A stretch of DNA of 42,863 nucleotides from an uncultured Bacteroidales bacterium (GCA_900319925.1 ONQE01000014.1:1-42863), one strand, 5' to 3'. Positions 17,415 to 29,200 are shown, numbered from the stretch's first letter. A program made the numbers and translations. The notes: generated from the letters alone by a model not told the origin.

Positions 17415-18482
17415 ATGAATACTAAGATAATAGATCCCGTTCCCGTCGAGCTGCTCAAGGCAGAGCTCACCAAATCCAAGAAGCTGGAAGACACCAACAA
17501 AGGACACAACGAGCTGTACATCGTCACCTGGCACGATTCGCCCAATGTAGTCACGGAGGTCGGCCGCTTGCGCGAGTTGGCCTTCCGCGAGGCGGGGGGC
17601 GCCACCGGCAACGCCGTCGATCTCGATGAATACGACAAGATGGGGAAACCCTACAAACAGCTGATTGTCTGGGATCCCGAAAACGAGGCTATTATCGGGG
17701 GCTACCGGTTCCTCTTCGGCTCGGACGCTACGTTCGACGAGAACGGCCAGCCGGTGTTGGCAAGCTCCCACCAGTTCCGGTTCTCCCAGAAGTTCATCAA
17801 CGAGTACCTGCCGCATGTCATCGAGCTCGGACGCAATTTCGTGGTCCCGGAGTATCAGAGCTCCAAGGGCGGCGCCAAGTCCATATTCGCCTTCGACAAC
17901 TTGTGGGACGGGCTCGTGGCCATCATCATGAAACACCCTGACCTGCTCTACTTCTTCGGCAAGATTACCCTCTACCCCTCTTACGACCATATCGCCAAAG
18001 ATTTGATATACCATTTCTTGTGGAAACATTATGGGGACAAAGAGGAACTTGTCCGCCCGTGGGACGACCAGACCGTCATGCCAGAATCCGATCCTGAATT
18101 GATGGATTTGGTGGTGAACAAGGATGATTTGCTGGAAGATTACAAATTGCTCAAGGCGGCGGCCAAGATGAGAGGGGAGAATGTCCCGCCCAACGTGTCG
18201 GCCTATATCTCCGTCACTTCCCGGATGTCCATGTTCGGCACGGCTGTCAACCGCCTGATGCACAATATCGAGGATTCGGCTGTGCTTATCCCGTTCGACG
18301 AGATCTATCACGACAAGAAGAGTCGCCATATCGGGGCCTACATCCGGTTCTCCAACGCCAGAAGACGCCGGAAAGCGGATGCTGAGGTGCCCAAAACGGA
18401 AGCGGAGCTGATTGAGGAATGGCTGGTGAAACGGAGCCGCAAGGTGAGACGTATGCTCAAGAGACTCGGCCGGCAAAGTTAG
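17415..18482 (+). CDS. glsB: GNAT N-acyltransferase, likely glycine-lipid synthase GlsB
   Basis: The protein has 355 residues from ATG 17415 (MNTKIIDPVPVELLKAELTK); an in-frame TTG at 17397 overlapping the previous stop is less likely. It carries the hemolysin-like/OlsB acyltransferase pattern: VGRLRELAFREAGGATGNAVDLD, then EAIIGGYRFLFG, then PHVIELGRNFVVPEYQS, then LLYFFGKITLYPSY. These enzymes use acyl-ACP to put a 3-hydroxy fatty acid on an amino acid (ornithine in OlsB, glycine in GlsB). Together with the preceding PlsC-type gene this forms the two-enzyme route to glycine lipids known from Bacteroides. The C-terminal 60 residues are strongly basic (KSRHIGAYIRF, RRRRK), probably for membrane contact. 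The glycine substrate is inferred from the gene pair and phylum. Confidence 0.83.
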   Translation: MNTKIIDPVPVELLKAELTKSKKLEDTNKGHNELYIVTWHDSPNVVTEVGRLRELAFREAGGATGNAVDLDEYDKMGKPYKQLIVWDPENEAIIGGYRFLFGSDATFDENGQPVLASSHQFRFSQKFINEYLPHVIELGRNFVVPEYQSSKGGAKSIFAFDNLWDGLVAIIMKHPDLLYFFGKITLYPSYDHIAKDLIYHFLWKHYGDKEELVRPWDDQTVMPESDPELMDLVVNKDDLLEDYKLLKAAAKMRGENVPPNVSAYISVTSRMSMFGTAVNRLMHNIEDSAVLIPFDEIYHDKKSRHIGAYIRFSNARRRRKADAEVPKTEAELIEEWLVKRSRKVRRMLKRLGRQS

Positions 18483-18530
18483 CGTCGGGTAGGGGGGTAC
18501 GGATTCCCAAAGGTTACGAGTTATAATAGC

Positions 18531-18566
18531 AAAACCGCGGGGTTCCCGAAAGGGAGCTCCGCGGTC
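18531..18566. terminator. Hairpin terminator between convergent glsB and the M16 gene
   Basis: ACCGCGG and CCGCGGT plus inner TCCC/GGGA pairs enclose a GAAA loop. The A-rich left flank gives a T run for the minus strand, so it fits termination of the M16 gene best. The plus-side T run is weak. Confidence 0.7.
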
Positions 18567-18587
18567 TTGGTCAGGAAGGATGATATC

Positions 18588-21497
18588 TTAGTATCCGAAA
18601 ATCTCCTCCAAGGAGAGTTTCTTGACGTGGCCGTATTTTTCCAGACCCTTCAGGTCCACCTCGTTCTCGTTGCCGAGGACGACCACCACGCGCTTCTGAC
18701 CCTTGATGTAGCTCTTGTTGAAGTTCACCACATCGTTCATGGTCATCTTCTGGATGAGGTTGTAGCTGGTTCTGTCGAGCGGGGTCTTCAGGCCCATCTC
18801 CTCGCAGGTCAGGTAGTAGTTGATGATGCTCATCTTGCGGGTGCGGTTGGTGCGGTATTGCGAGATGAGGGAGGTCTTGGCCAAGTCGAAGTTCAGCTCC
18901 GACACCGGCATGTTGTCCAACAGATCGGTGAAGGCTTCCATGGCGTCGATCAGCTTGTCGTTCTGCGTGCCGATGTGGGTCATGTTGTAGTTGCACTTGC
19001 CTTTCTCGCTGGGCTCCACATAGTAGGCGGCGGCGGAATAGGCCAAGGAGCGTTTCTCGCGGATTTCCTGGAAGACGATGGAGTTCATGCTGCCGCCGAA
19101 GTACTCGTTGTACATCTCGATTTGCGGGCTCAAACCCCAGTTGGCGGGGACGGAGGTGCTCAGCTGACGGCACAGGGACTGCTTGGCGTCGTAGTGGGCG
19201 AAATAGACCGCGTTCTCCTTCGTGGCGATACGGTCGTAGTCGGGACCCATCTTCGCGGGTTTCTTGGCCGGATGCACGCTGTGCTTGTCGGTGATGACCT
19301 TCTGCAAGTCGGTGAGGCTCAGGTCGCCGTAGTAGAGGATGCGCTGCGGCTGGGAGGTCATGGTCTTGATTTGGTCGACGACATCCTGGGCTTTGATTTT
19401 CTGCACCTCTTCGTTGGTGACGAAATACTTGCGCACGTTGTCTTTGCCGAAGGAAGCATAGCGCAGCATGTTCTGGAAGATAGTCTGCTGGCGCGATTTG
19501 GCGTCGTTACGGGATTTCAGCACGTCGGCGATGGAGTTCTTGACGGACTCCTCGGAGATCTTCGGGTTGTTGAGGATGTCCTCCACGATGGCCATGGCCT
19601 TCTCCATGTTCTCGCTCAGACCGGAAATGCGGACAGTGGCATATTTGTCGCCGAAACCGATGGAATAGGAGCAAGCGAGGTCGTACATCTGACGGTTGAT
19701 CTGGCTGAGGGAGCGGTTCTCGCTCTCTAACTGGTCGAGGAAGTTGTTGGTGATACCGGCTTTCTTGTCATAGAATCTGCCGTAGTTGTAACGATAGACG
19801 AGCTGGAAGCGGCCGTTGTCGGTGTTCTTCACGTAGAGAATCTCGTTGCCGTTGGCCTTGCCCTTCTGCATGTCCTTGTTGAAATCGACGAAGACGGGCT
19901 CGATGGGGTTCACCTTCATGTTCTTGACCTCCGTCAGGAACGTGCTCTCCACGTCGCGGTTCATGACCACGGGGGTGATTTCGGGCTTGTCGACTTTCTG
20001 CACGTTGCGCTGCTCGCCCTGGCGTTTATAGACAATCACGTAGTTGTTGTTCTTGAAGATGCGTCTCGCGAAATCGACCACGTCCTCTTTGGTGACGTAG
20101 CTCATGTTCTCGGTCTCGTTGATGACATCCTGCCAGCTGCGGTGAGCGAGGTATGCCATGGCCATCGCCATAGCGCGGTTGCTGTTGCTCTCCAAGGAGG
20201 TCATGTCGCTGAGTTTGCGGTTGTTGATGGCGGCGGTGAGCAGGTCGGCGTCCCAGTTGCCGGATTTCAGAATCTCGATTTGTTGCAGCAAGAGGTCTTT
20301 CAGCTGCTCCAAGGTCTGTCCCTCTTTCGGTCTGCCATAGAGACGGAAGTAGGCGTAGTCGTTGAGGTCGCCCACGCCGGAGGAGGCAGACAGAGCCAGC
20401 TGCTTTTGGTTGATGTTCTCGTCGATGATACCGCAGGAGCCGTTCATCAGCACGGCGTCGGCCATCTCGGCGAGGAGCACGTCGCGGGAACCGGTGCCGG
20501 CGTCAATGCGGTAGCCGATCTGCACGTTCTCGGGTTCCAGACCATAGACCTCCACCGTCTTCACCTCGCGGATGGGTTTCTCCTGCACGTAGGTGAAATC
20601 GGGGATGTAGCGCGGCTGAATCTTTCCGAAGTATTTGTCAATCAATTTGATGACCTGGTCGGGATCGAAGTCGCCGGCCATGGCGATACAGTAGTTGTTC
20701 GGCACATAATAGGTGTAGAAGTGCTTGTTGATGTTGGTCAGGGACGGGTTTTTCAGGTGCTCGATGGTGCCGATGGTGGTCTGCGTGCCGTAAGGATGGT
20801 TCGGGAACAGCGCCAAGTTCATCTGCTCGTAAGCCGTGCGGCTGTCGTTGGCCATGTTCATGTTCTTCTCCTCATAGACGGCCTCCAACTCGGTGTGGAA
20901 GAGACGGAAGACAGGGTTGGCGAAACGCTCGCCCTCAATCTTCAGCCAGCGCTCGACCTCGTTGCTCGGGATGTCCTCTTGATAGACGGTCATGTCGTTG
21001 GAGGTGAAGGCGTTGGTGCCCTGTGCGCCGATCATCGACATCATCTTGTCGTACTCGTTGGGGATGGCGTACTTGGAAGCCTCGTACGACACGGAGTCGA
21101 TTTCGTGGTAGATCTGTTTGCGCTTGGCGGGGTCGGTGGTGTGGTTATAGACCTCGTACAGCGCCTCGATCTTCTTGAGTTGCTCCTGCTCCTTGGCCCA
21201 GTCGAGCGTGCCGAAATGGTTGGTGCCCTTGAACATCAGGTGCTCCAGATAGTGGGAAAGGCCCGTGGATTCCGACGGGTCGTTCTTGCTGCCCACGCGC
21301 ACCGCGATGTAGGTCTGGATGCGCGGCACGTCCTTGTTCACGGACATGAAGACCTGCAGACCGTTGTCCAGCGTGTAGTGGATGACGTTCATCGGGTCAT
21401 TCTGATAGGTCTCCTTGTGGTAATTCTGCGCGAAAGAGCTGAAGGTCAGGAGACAGCAGACCGCCAGCAGCAGCGTTGCGATAAAGTTACGTTTCAT
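18588..21497 (-). CDS. M16-family (pitrilysin/insulinase-like) zinc peptidase, exported
   Basis: The protein has 969 residues with a signal peptide (MKRNFIATLLLAVCCLLTFSSFAQ). The first M16 half carries the inverted zinc motif HxxEH (HYLEH, 82-86) in GLSHYLEHLMFKGTNHFGT, with the distal glutamate in the ELEAVYEEKNM stretch. The second, inactive half follows, with a typical FGGSMNSIVFQEIREKRSLAYSAAAYY segment. The length fits the full two-half M16 form. M16 enzymes form clamshells that cut unfolded peptides; this one would act in the periplasm. It lies 15 bases after the M6 protease gene with no promoter between them, so the two proteases share an operon and may serve peptide nutrition together. 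Confidence 0.93.
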   Translation of the reverse strand: MKRNFIATLLLAVCCLLTFSSFAQNYHKETYQNDPMNVIHYTLDNGLQVFMSVNKDVPRIQTYIAVRVGSKNDPSESTGLSHYLEHLMFKGTNHFGTLDWAKEQEQLKKIEALYEVYNHTTDPAKRKQIYHEIDSVSYEASKYAIPNEYDKMMSMIGAQGTNAFTSNDMTVYQEDIPSNEVERWLKIEGERFANPVFRLFHTELEAVYEEKNMNMANDSRTAYEQMNLALFPNHPYGTQTTIGTIEHLKNPSLTNINKHFYTYYVPNNYCIAMAGDFDPDQVIKLIDKYFGKIQPRYIPDFTYVQEKPIREVKTVEVYGLEPENVQIGYRIDAGTGSRDVLLAEMADAVLMNGSCGIIDENINQKQLALSASSGVGDLNDYAYFRLYGRPKEGQTLEQLKDLLLQQIEILKSGNWDADLLTAAINNRKLSDMTSLESNSNRAMAMAMAYLAHRSWQDVINETENMSYVTKEDVVDFARRIFKNNNYVIVYKRQGEQRNVQKVDKPEITPVVMNRDVESTFLTEVKNMKVNPIEPVFVDFNKDMQKGKANGNEILYVKNTDNGRFQLVYRYNYGRFYDKKAGITNNFLDQLESENRSLSQINRQMYDLACSYSIGFGDKYATVRISGLSENMEKAMAIVEDILNNPKISEESVKNSIADVLKSRNDAKSRQQTIFQNMLRYASFGKDNVRKYFVTNEEVQKIKAQDVVDQIKTMTSQPQRILYYGDLSLTDLQKVITDKHSVHPAKKPAKMGPDYDRIATKENAVYFAHYDAKQSLCRQLSTSVPANWGLSPQIEMYNEYFGGSMNSIVFQEIREKRSLAYSAAAYYVEPSEKGKCNYNMTHIGTQNDKLIDAMEAFTDLLDNMPVSELNFDLAKTSLISQYRTNRTRKMSIINYYLTCEEMGLKTPLDRTSYNLIQKMTMNDVVNFNKSYIKGQKRVVVVLGNENEVDLKGLEKYGHVKKLSLEEIFGY

Positions 21498-21512
21498 ACT
21501 GTTTGTAATTTA

Positions 21513-23090
21513 TTACTGTTTGATGAATTTTTCGGTATAGCAGCCGTCGGCTGTGGTGATTTTCACAATATAGATGCCTTTCGGCAGCATGGATACGTTG
21601 ATTTTGGCGTCGGGATTCGTTTCTGAGAGCAGGGACTTGCCCATTTGGTCGTATATTTCCACGCGTTTTGTCTCATCCAGCGTGATGGTCAGTTCGTGGT
21701 TGACGGGGTTGGGGTAGATGTGGCCGTTGTGACTTGCGTGCGAGGGAATCCCCGTCTCAAAGAAATGCACGTCGAAGCTCGCCTGGTCGCCGTCGTAGTG
21801 GATATTGGTGATTTCGAAGCTGGTTTCGGGCGTTCCGTCAACGAGGTAGGGGTGCGGGTTGGTAGTGGGGCCGAAGGCAGTACGGTTTCCATAGCCGAAT
21901 GCCGCGTTGGTGACGCTCCCGTTGATGGTGTCGATGCTGCTGTTCCGCCGGAAGACCCAATAGGTGTGCGGCTTTTCGAAGAAGTCGAAGTGGCCGTTTC
22001 CCCCGTCAAACAGATCGCCCAAGTCCACACGGTCATACCATCTGCCGATAATCACCCCGCTGTGGGGCACGTTCTCCATGAAATCGTTGCTGTTCCGGTA
22101 TTCGATGGTGAACCACTGGTCGGGATCAATGGAGGAACGGATGAAGTAGCAGTTGCCCTGGTCGGAAGAGCTGTTGCTGTTCAGCACGTAGTGTCCGTCT
22201 TCCACGATTTCAACCGGCTCATCGACAATGCCCAAATACTTGTATTTGATGATGGTGGAGATTTGTTGCAGGTTGTTCTGCCCCATCATATCCCAAAGGT
22301 AAACGGGGTAAACGTTGAGGTAGTCGTAATAGTGGTAGTAGTCAGGGATGCCCAAGGAGTGCCCCATCTCGTGACAGAACACGTTGGCGGTGAAGTAGGG
22401 GCCGGAATCGGCGAACTCGAAGTTGTAGGAGCATGGTAGTTTCCCGTTGATGTATATTTCGTCGGACAGTCCTGCGTATGAGGCGCTGAAGTAGTTCATG
22501 TGGGGCCAGAGCAGGTCGTTCCAATTGCCGACATCCCCTTTCAGGATAAAGCTGATGTTGTCGATAAGTCCGTCATGGTTGCCGTCCAGGTTGACGGTGT
22601 TGTCCACGAGGTTCAGGGAATCGACGTATCGGAGTGCCCGTGCCAGCATCTCGAATTCCCGAGTGACACTGTTGGTGTAGCCGTCCGGGTTGTCGCTGCT
22701 TTGGGGTTGGAAAAAGGAGCGCGGGTAGGAGTCTTGATAGGAGACGATGACGGTGTCCTGGATGTTGTTGGTATAGAGCGTGTTGTAGTTGATCTTCCCG
22801 TAGGTCGTCGCGTTGTAGTAGTTGTGTACGGAGATGGCGTTCGGCGTGGTGTCGTTGAACATCTGGTCGATGGGCGCCAGCGACTCGGTGAACTCCTCGT
22901 CGTCGGCGAAACGGATGAAGATGACCAGGTTGGTAAGGGTCAGTTGTTCGTTCCGGTTCAAATGGACATGCGGGGCCAGTTCGTGATTTTGAGGCGGCCG
23001 CGGCGGCAGCAGCAGCGGAATCGTGTCCGCCGGTGCGGAGTAGCCGAGCAGCACAATCGCGTTGAACAACAGGGCAAGAAGCTTTCTCAT
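21513..23090 (-). CDS. M6-family metalloprotease with T9SS type A sorting domain
   Basis: The protein has 525 residues with a signal peptide (MRKLLALLFNAIVLLGYSAP). The central domain has the M6 (immune-inhibitor-A-like) pattern: early segments LTNLVIFIRFADDEEF and SVHNYYNATTYGKINY, the zinc site HEMGH at 240-244 followed by SLGIPDYYHYYD, and a Met-turn-like LWDMMGQNN. The C-terminal 75 residues form a T9SS type A sorting domain: HIYPNPVNHELTI, EIYDQMGKSLL, LPKGIYIVKI and TEKFIKQ. The protease is therefore probably exported across the outer membrane and released or surface-attached. Its promoter is at 23131-23143 on the minus strand, and the M16 gene follows after 15 bases. Confidence 0.9.
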   Translation of the reverse strand: MRKLLALLFNAIVLLGYSAPADTIPLLLPPRPPQNHELAPHVHLNRNEQLTLTNLVIFIRFADDEEFTESLAPIDQMFNDTTPNAISVHNYYNATTYGKINYNTLYTNNIQDTVIVSYQDSYPRSFFQPQSSDNPDGYTNSVTREFEMLARALRYVDSLNLVDNTVNLDGNHDGLIDNISFILKGDVGNWNDLLWPHMNYFSASYAGLSDEIYINGKLPCSYNFEFADSGPYFTANVFCHEMGHSLGIPDYYHYYDYLNVYPVYLWDMMGQNNLQQISTIIKYKYLGIVDEPVEIVEDGHYVLNSNSSSDQGNCYFIRSSIDPDQWFTIEYRNSNDFMENVPHSGVIIGRWYDRVDLGDLFDGGNGHFDFFEKPHTYWVFRRNSSIDTINGSVTNAAFGYGNRTAFGPTTNPHPYLVDGTPETSFEITNIHYDGDQASFDVHFFETGIPSHASHNGHIYPNPVNHELTITLDETKRVEIYDQMGKSLLSETNPDAKINVSMLPKGIYIVKITTADGCYTEKFIKQ

Positions 23091-23128
23091 TTTTATTCAG
23101 GTGGGTTTAACCTTATTTTTCAATACAA

Positions 23129-23145
23129 CCCGCAAAAATATACTT
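23129..23145 (-). promoter_or_regulatory. Promoter of the M6-M16 protease operon
   Basis: On the minus strand AGTATATTTTTGCGGG contains a TATTTTTG box. The leader to ATG 23090 is about 35 bases. Confidence 0.6.
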
Positions 23146-23245
23146 TTTTGCTATTCCTATCCTTTGATGTTGATAAGTATTGATATTTCAGTATAAGGTT
23201 TAGGGTTTAAGGTTTAAGGTGACACACGACCTGAAACTTGAAACT

Positions 23246-26200
23246 TTATCGTTTCAGCACCTTTCGGACTCCCACAACCTGGCTCCGGTTCAGCGCTTTC
23301 ACGAAATAGACGCCGGCAGCGAGACGTGAGAGGTCGATTTGGGTAATCTCCCCGTCGCTATGCCAGCTTCCGAGCAGCTTGCCGTAGGCATCGAAGAGCT
23401 GCACCTCGTCGAAGGCTGTCCCGCTGATTTGCAGCACTCCATTCGTCGGGTTGGGATAGACGCGCAGGTCGTTCCCCATGGTGAAATCCTCAACTCCCAC
23501 CGTGATGGTGAGGTGGAGCGTCACCGTGCTGTCGCAGCCATGGACGGTAGTCAGGGTCTGGGTGTAATCCCCTGACGTACAGTATTCTTCGCCGTTCCAC
23601 AAGTAGCATGAATCGGGCCAGGAAACCGTCTCTTCATTGCTGACTGCAGAATAGAGGGTGAGGTGTAGGGTCACGACGGAGTCACAACCGTGGACGTTGG
23701 AGAAGGTCTGCGTGTAATCGCCCGATGCAGTGTAGACGGAGCCATTCCAGACGAAGTTATCACAAGCGGTTTCCGCAAATTCCGCGGTTTCCGCATGATT
23801 CAGCGTTAAATGCAGGGTTACGACGGAATCGCAGCCGTGGACGTTGGCAAATGTCTGCGTGTAGTCGCCCGATACGGTGTAAACAGAATCGTTCCAGACG
23901 AAAGCGTCACAAGCCGTTTCCGCAAATTCCGCCGTTTCCGCATGATTCAGCGTCAAATGCAGCGTCACGACGGAGTCACAACCGTGGGTGTTGGCAAATG
24001 TCTGCGTGTAGTCGCCCGATGTGGTGTAAACAGAATCGTTCCAGACGAAGCTTTCGCAAGCGGTTTCCGCAAATTCCGCCGTTTCCGCATGATTCAGCGT
24101 TAAATGCAGCGTCACGACGGAATCGCAGCCGTGAATGTTGCTCAGCGTTTGTGTGTAGTCACCGGATGCGGTGTAAATGGAATCGTTCCAGACAAAAGCG
24201 TCGCAGGCCGTTTCTGCAAATTCCGCCGTTTCCGCGTGATACAGTGTTAAATGCAGCGTCACGACGGAGTCGCAGCCGTGGATGTTGGTCAGCGTCTGCG
24301 TGTAGTCGCCCGACTGGTTGTATGTCACGTTGTTCCAGACGAAGCTCTCGCAGGCGGTTTCCGCAAACTCGGTGGTGTCACCGTGGTGGATGGTCAGATG
24401 CAGGGTCACGATGGAATCACAGCCAATCATATTGGTGAGCTGTTGGGTATAATACCCTGATTCAAAATAGGTTGAATCGTTCCAGGTGAATGATTCGCAG
24501 GCGGATTGGGAGAAGTTTGTGTAGGTGGCGGGGCCGCAGAGCGTGGTGAACATGATTTCTTCACCGTATTCCGTTCCGATGCTATTGGTGGCAAATGCCC
24601 GTATGTAGTAGGTGGTGTGCTCGGAAAGCCCGTTGAGCATTCCAACCATGGTGGGCATCCCCGGGGTGGAGTTGACCACATTGTCCGCGAGGGTGGGGTT
24701 GGGTGAGGTGCCCCAGACGAAGCCGCTGGCCGTAATGGTCGCATTGCCGTCGAACACCGTGTGCCCGATACATACGGCCGACATCTGGGTGATGGAGAAT
24801 ACGGAATCGGTGACTACCATCGGCAGTTGCGGAACGGTGTCCAAACGGATGTCGATGTCATCTAACACCAATTGGAAAACATCGGAGCAGTTATGGTGGC
24901 GGAAGGCAATCCACACGGTCTGTCCGGCGTAATCTCTCAACGAGACGGATTGCTGCACGAAAGAGGGGGTGGAATAGCCGGAAGTGAGGACATCGGTGAA
25001 GTCCGTTGTCGAATTACCTGTGGTGGAAATATATACGGAGTAGTATTCGTGTCCGTAATATGCAGTAATTTCCTTTATCCAGAACGAGAGTCTTGCTGGC
25101 AACTCAGGCAGTTGTATCGGTTGGGAAACCAGCCAGTTGTCGGGTGCAAGTGCGCCGGTTTGGAGGGTGTAGGAAGCCGAATGGGCGCATTGGTCGCCGG
25201 TGTGGGAGTGGCTCGTGTTCGCGATCTCCCAATATTGCCCGTCGCCGTCCTGGTCCAGAAAATTCCAGCAGTAGTTGGAAGCTCCTTCGAAGCTCTCGAA
25301 GATGGGTAACGACAGGACTGCGTCGCAGTCGCGGGAGGTGCCCGTCAGCGTGACGACGGTCTGGATGTTGCCGGAAGTGAGGGTCAGGGTGTTCTGAGCC
25401 GGATTGAGCGAGGTGGGGGAGAAGCGCACATAGAGGGTGTCGTTTCCGAGCAGGTCGCTGTTGGCCGGGATAACCACCGTGTTGCCGAAAGTGATGTTGT
25501 CGGTCGAGATTTCGAAGGGGAGCGGTACCGAGGCTGTGATAGGCGTATGGACTCCGATGGTGGAGATTGCTATCTGTTGGGCATCGCTGGCACTGTTCAG
25601 GGGAATCATTTCAAACGCCAACGAATCCTTGTCAACAGAGAGGCTCGGCGTGATATTCAGAATGTTGAAGTCTTCAATGAAGAAGATGTATTGGTATGCA
25701 TCTGAGATGCAGTGGATGCCGATGGCGTAGGTTCCTGTCAGGCTCGTGAGGTCCAGGTTCAGCGTCTGGGGAGTGGTGTTGTTCACCAATATGGGGGCGG
25801 CAATGACGACAGTGTCTGCACCGATGGCCATAACCTCAAACCGCTCGGGGTAATTGTCTGCTTCGCAATAGTAGTCGAAATGTCCGTATTGGTTTCCGTT
25901 GAACTGGAAAGTCGGGGAAAGCAGCCAGTCATCGGCCGCATTCACATCGTCGTAGAAGTAGTAAACACGGCCGTTCACGGTGTCGAAAACGAAGGTGCTG
26001 AGGTCCCCGTTGCTGTTCTCCACGCTCCAGCAGGAGATGTAGCTGTCGTCGAACTGGTACGAGTAGGGGATGGTGTTGAGACAGTCGAAACCGGTGCCGC
26101 TGACCGCAATGGTTCGGGTTTGGCCGCCGGGGATATACATGGTCACAGTGCCGTTGTCGTCACCCGCACTGGTCGGGGAGTAGCGGATATAAAGCAGACC

Positions 26201-29200
26201 GCCGCTCGCAGGGATATTGGCGAACGAGGCGAAGGTCGTGCCGTCAACGGAGAGCGTGAAGGGGGCGGTGGTGGTGGCCACCATGGTGCCGCTAAGCCCG
26301 AAGGTGGTGATTTCCACATCTCTTGTGGCACTCTTTCCGACGTTTACCGTGCCGAACGATACCGAAGAGGCGTCGGTTAAGACCACGGGATGGTCAAGGT
26401 TGTCGGTGATGACAATGTCGTCAATCGTCAGGGCGCCCATATTCTTGCCGTAGTGCCGGAAAGCCACATACACCGTGTCGCCCGCGTAGTCGGCGAGGCT
26501 TATCGCGTACTCTTCCCAAGTCCCTTCGGCCGTGTTAGAGAAAACGGGTGTGGTGGCCATAAAGGCCTCCTCGAAGTTTTCGGCGGCCACATAGACATTG
26601 TACTGTTGGGGAATACCCTCCGTTCCCAATGTGGAGAATGCCAGCACGGTGTTCTCTGTGGGAACAAACATCGGCGTGATGAGCCAGTTTTGCTGGGCTA
26701 TTGAGTAGCTGATGCCGCTATATGCCAGTGAGATATAGCCGTTTGTGCTCTCGCGTCCGGCAGTGCCTGGAATCTGGGTGGTGGGTTGCCAGCTGTGACC
26801 GTCACCATCATAGTCGGTGATGTGCCAGCAGGAGGTGAGGGCATCCTCGAAATCCTCGATGAGCGGCAGCGGGTACGGCACTTCACAGTAGTAAATACTG
26901 CCATGCAGTTGGACAGTATCGGCACAATTGTTTGCGCTGACAGTCAGCAGACCATCGTACACTCCTTCCGCCGCGGGGTTGAATCTGACGTAGAAGGTGT
27001 CAGCGGTGAAACCGTACTCGCGGGCCGGGATGGTCACATTGCTGCTGAAGGTGACGCTGTCGGTGGAGACCTCAAATCCCGCCGGTGCGGTGATGGTGAT
27101 CGGGGCGAAGACGCCAGTGCCGTTCGCCACAAGCTGCTGCATTTCGGAGATGCCGTGCGCAACAAGGGCACCGAAGTCCACCTGCTCTTGGTTTACTGTG
27201 ATGGTCGGGACGAAGTGCTCAACCTTGAAATCCGTGACGTAGAAAACGTACTGGTCAGGGTCGGACAAACAGTGGATGCCAATCTGGTAGTCCCCGTTCA
27301 GGTTAGAGAGGTCAAAAAGCAAGGGCTGGTAGTACAGATTCGAAATCTCTGTGGGCGGAACGAGCAACACCGTGTCTTCTTGGCCGATGGCGGCCACTTC
27401 GAACCGTTCGGTGTGGTAGGGACTGTGGCTACGGTAGTCGAAGGACCCGTATTGGTTGCCGTTCAAATGGAACACTGGGGAAATCAGCCAGTCATTTGCG
27501 TATGATGTTGCAGAATAGAAGTACTGGGCGTGGCCGAGGCTTGTGTTGAAGATGAAGGTCTTGTTGTCATCGTTGGCGTTCACTACAGTCCAGCATTTGT
27601 TGTACTGTTCGTTGTTGAAGCTGTATGCGTAGGGTATGGAGTTCGGACATTCGATAATATTGCAGAGCAGTGCCACGCTGTCGTGCAGATTGCCCGACGT
27701 AGCGGTGAGCATGCCGCCAGGCTCTATGCCGTCAGACAGGATTATGCGTACAAATATCGTGTCGTATGCTCTCCCTGTGCTGCCCGCCGGAATGGTCAGC
27801 GACGAGCTGTAGTCAACTCCGTTGAGGGAAATCTCGTATGAGCCGGTGGCGGTGAGGGTGATGGGTGTGTTGATTCCGATTTTGGCGAGAACAGCGGGAT
27901 GCGTCGGATTGGAACCGGTGTTTGTGGTATACTCGCCGAAATCCAAAGTGTCTGCTTGGAATTCCAGGATAGGGGTGATGTTCAAGACATTGAAGTTTGA
28001 GAAATAAAGAACGCTGTTGGACATCTCTTGGATGGTGTGAATGCCGATGCGATAAGGCCCGCTGAGAGTTGACAGGTCGAACAGGAAGGTCTTATTACCA
28101 TCACCTGAAAAGTTTCTATAATTGTCTACCAAAACCAGGTCGCTCAACGGCACCGTGTCCGCTCCGATGGCGAAAACCTGGAACTTGCCAAAATTGGTGG
28201 CATAGCCGTACTCGAAAAAGCCGTACTGATTCCCATCTAACGGAAGGGTGGGAGAAATCAGCCAGTCGTCGCCCTCTGAAACTGCTGAAACTGAGTAAAT
28301 GTATGCGTAGGATGGAGCATACGGCTGGAAATCGAAGGTGGAGTTGTCCCCATTGGCATCCACCACCTCCCAACAGCTGTTGCGAAGGTTGAAAAGATGC
28401 GTGTAGGGGATGGTGTTGTAACATTCGATGCCTCTGCCGTCCAGCAAGACGTTTACATCATCGGCACCCGGGGAAGAGAGGTTGAGCTGCTTGGAATGAT
28501 AGCTGGCAGTGGTAGGTGCGAAACGGATATAAAGCAGGCCGCCCCCAGAAGGCAATGTCACTGTTTGGGCGTAAGTCGTCCCGTCGACGGAGAGCGAGAA
28601 GGGTTCCGCCACGGTGGCGGTGATGCTATCCGTGAGACCGTACCCCGTCACATCCACATTCTTGACATTCACCATACCGATTCCCAGATTGCTGAACAGG
28701 TAACAATGATTGCTTACATTAATCGTCGGATGGTCCTGCGGGGTGTTTATCGTGACATCATCCAAGTACATGGCTGAGGTGGAATTGTGGTGGCGGAAGG
28801 CAATGCGGACGGTCTGTCCGGTAAATTCATACAAGGGGATGCTGAGCTGACAATACGAGGTGGTTGTGGAGAAAAGGTGCGTGTTATAATACACTTCTGT
28901 GGTGAAATCTTCAATGTCAGGGCCGGTTGTGGAGACATACACCGAAAAATTTTGCAGGTTGGTTGCCGTTCTTAGGTAAAATGACAACAAGGCACTGTCG
29001 GTTAGCTGTATGGGGGGCGAAATGAGCCAATTGTCCACAACGTATTCTGCAGTATAATCGAGATAGGTGGGGGTAGACTTCAAGCTTTGGCTGCCGCTGT
29101 GCGTAGATGACGTATTGAGCGTCCAGGTGTTCCCGGTACCATCCTGATTGACAATGGCCCAGCAGTAGTTGAAGTCCCCTTCGAAACCCTCTTCGAAGGG

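Noticed and set aside
20142..21626. 494-codon open frame opposite the M16 peptidase
   Set aside because: Antisense shadow with low-complexity VV/HV/DG content; crosses the M16 start region and has no promoter box of its own.
23505..24515. Antisense frames over the 147-bp repeats (Arg/Ser-rich repeats on the plus strand)
   Set aside because: They are translations of the repeat on the wrong strand; the minus-strand frame has signal peptide, modules and sorting domain.
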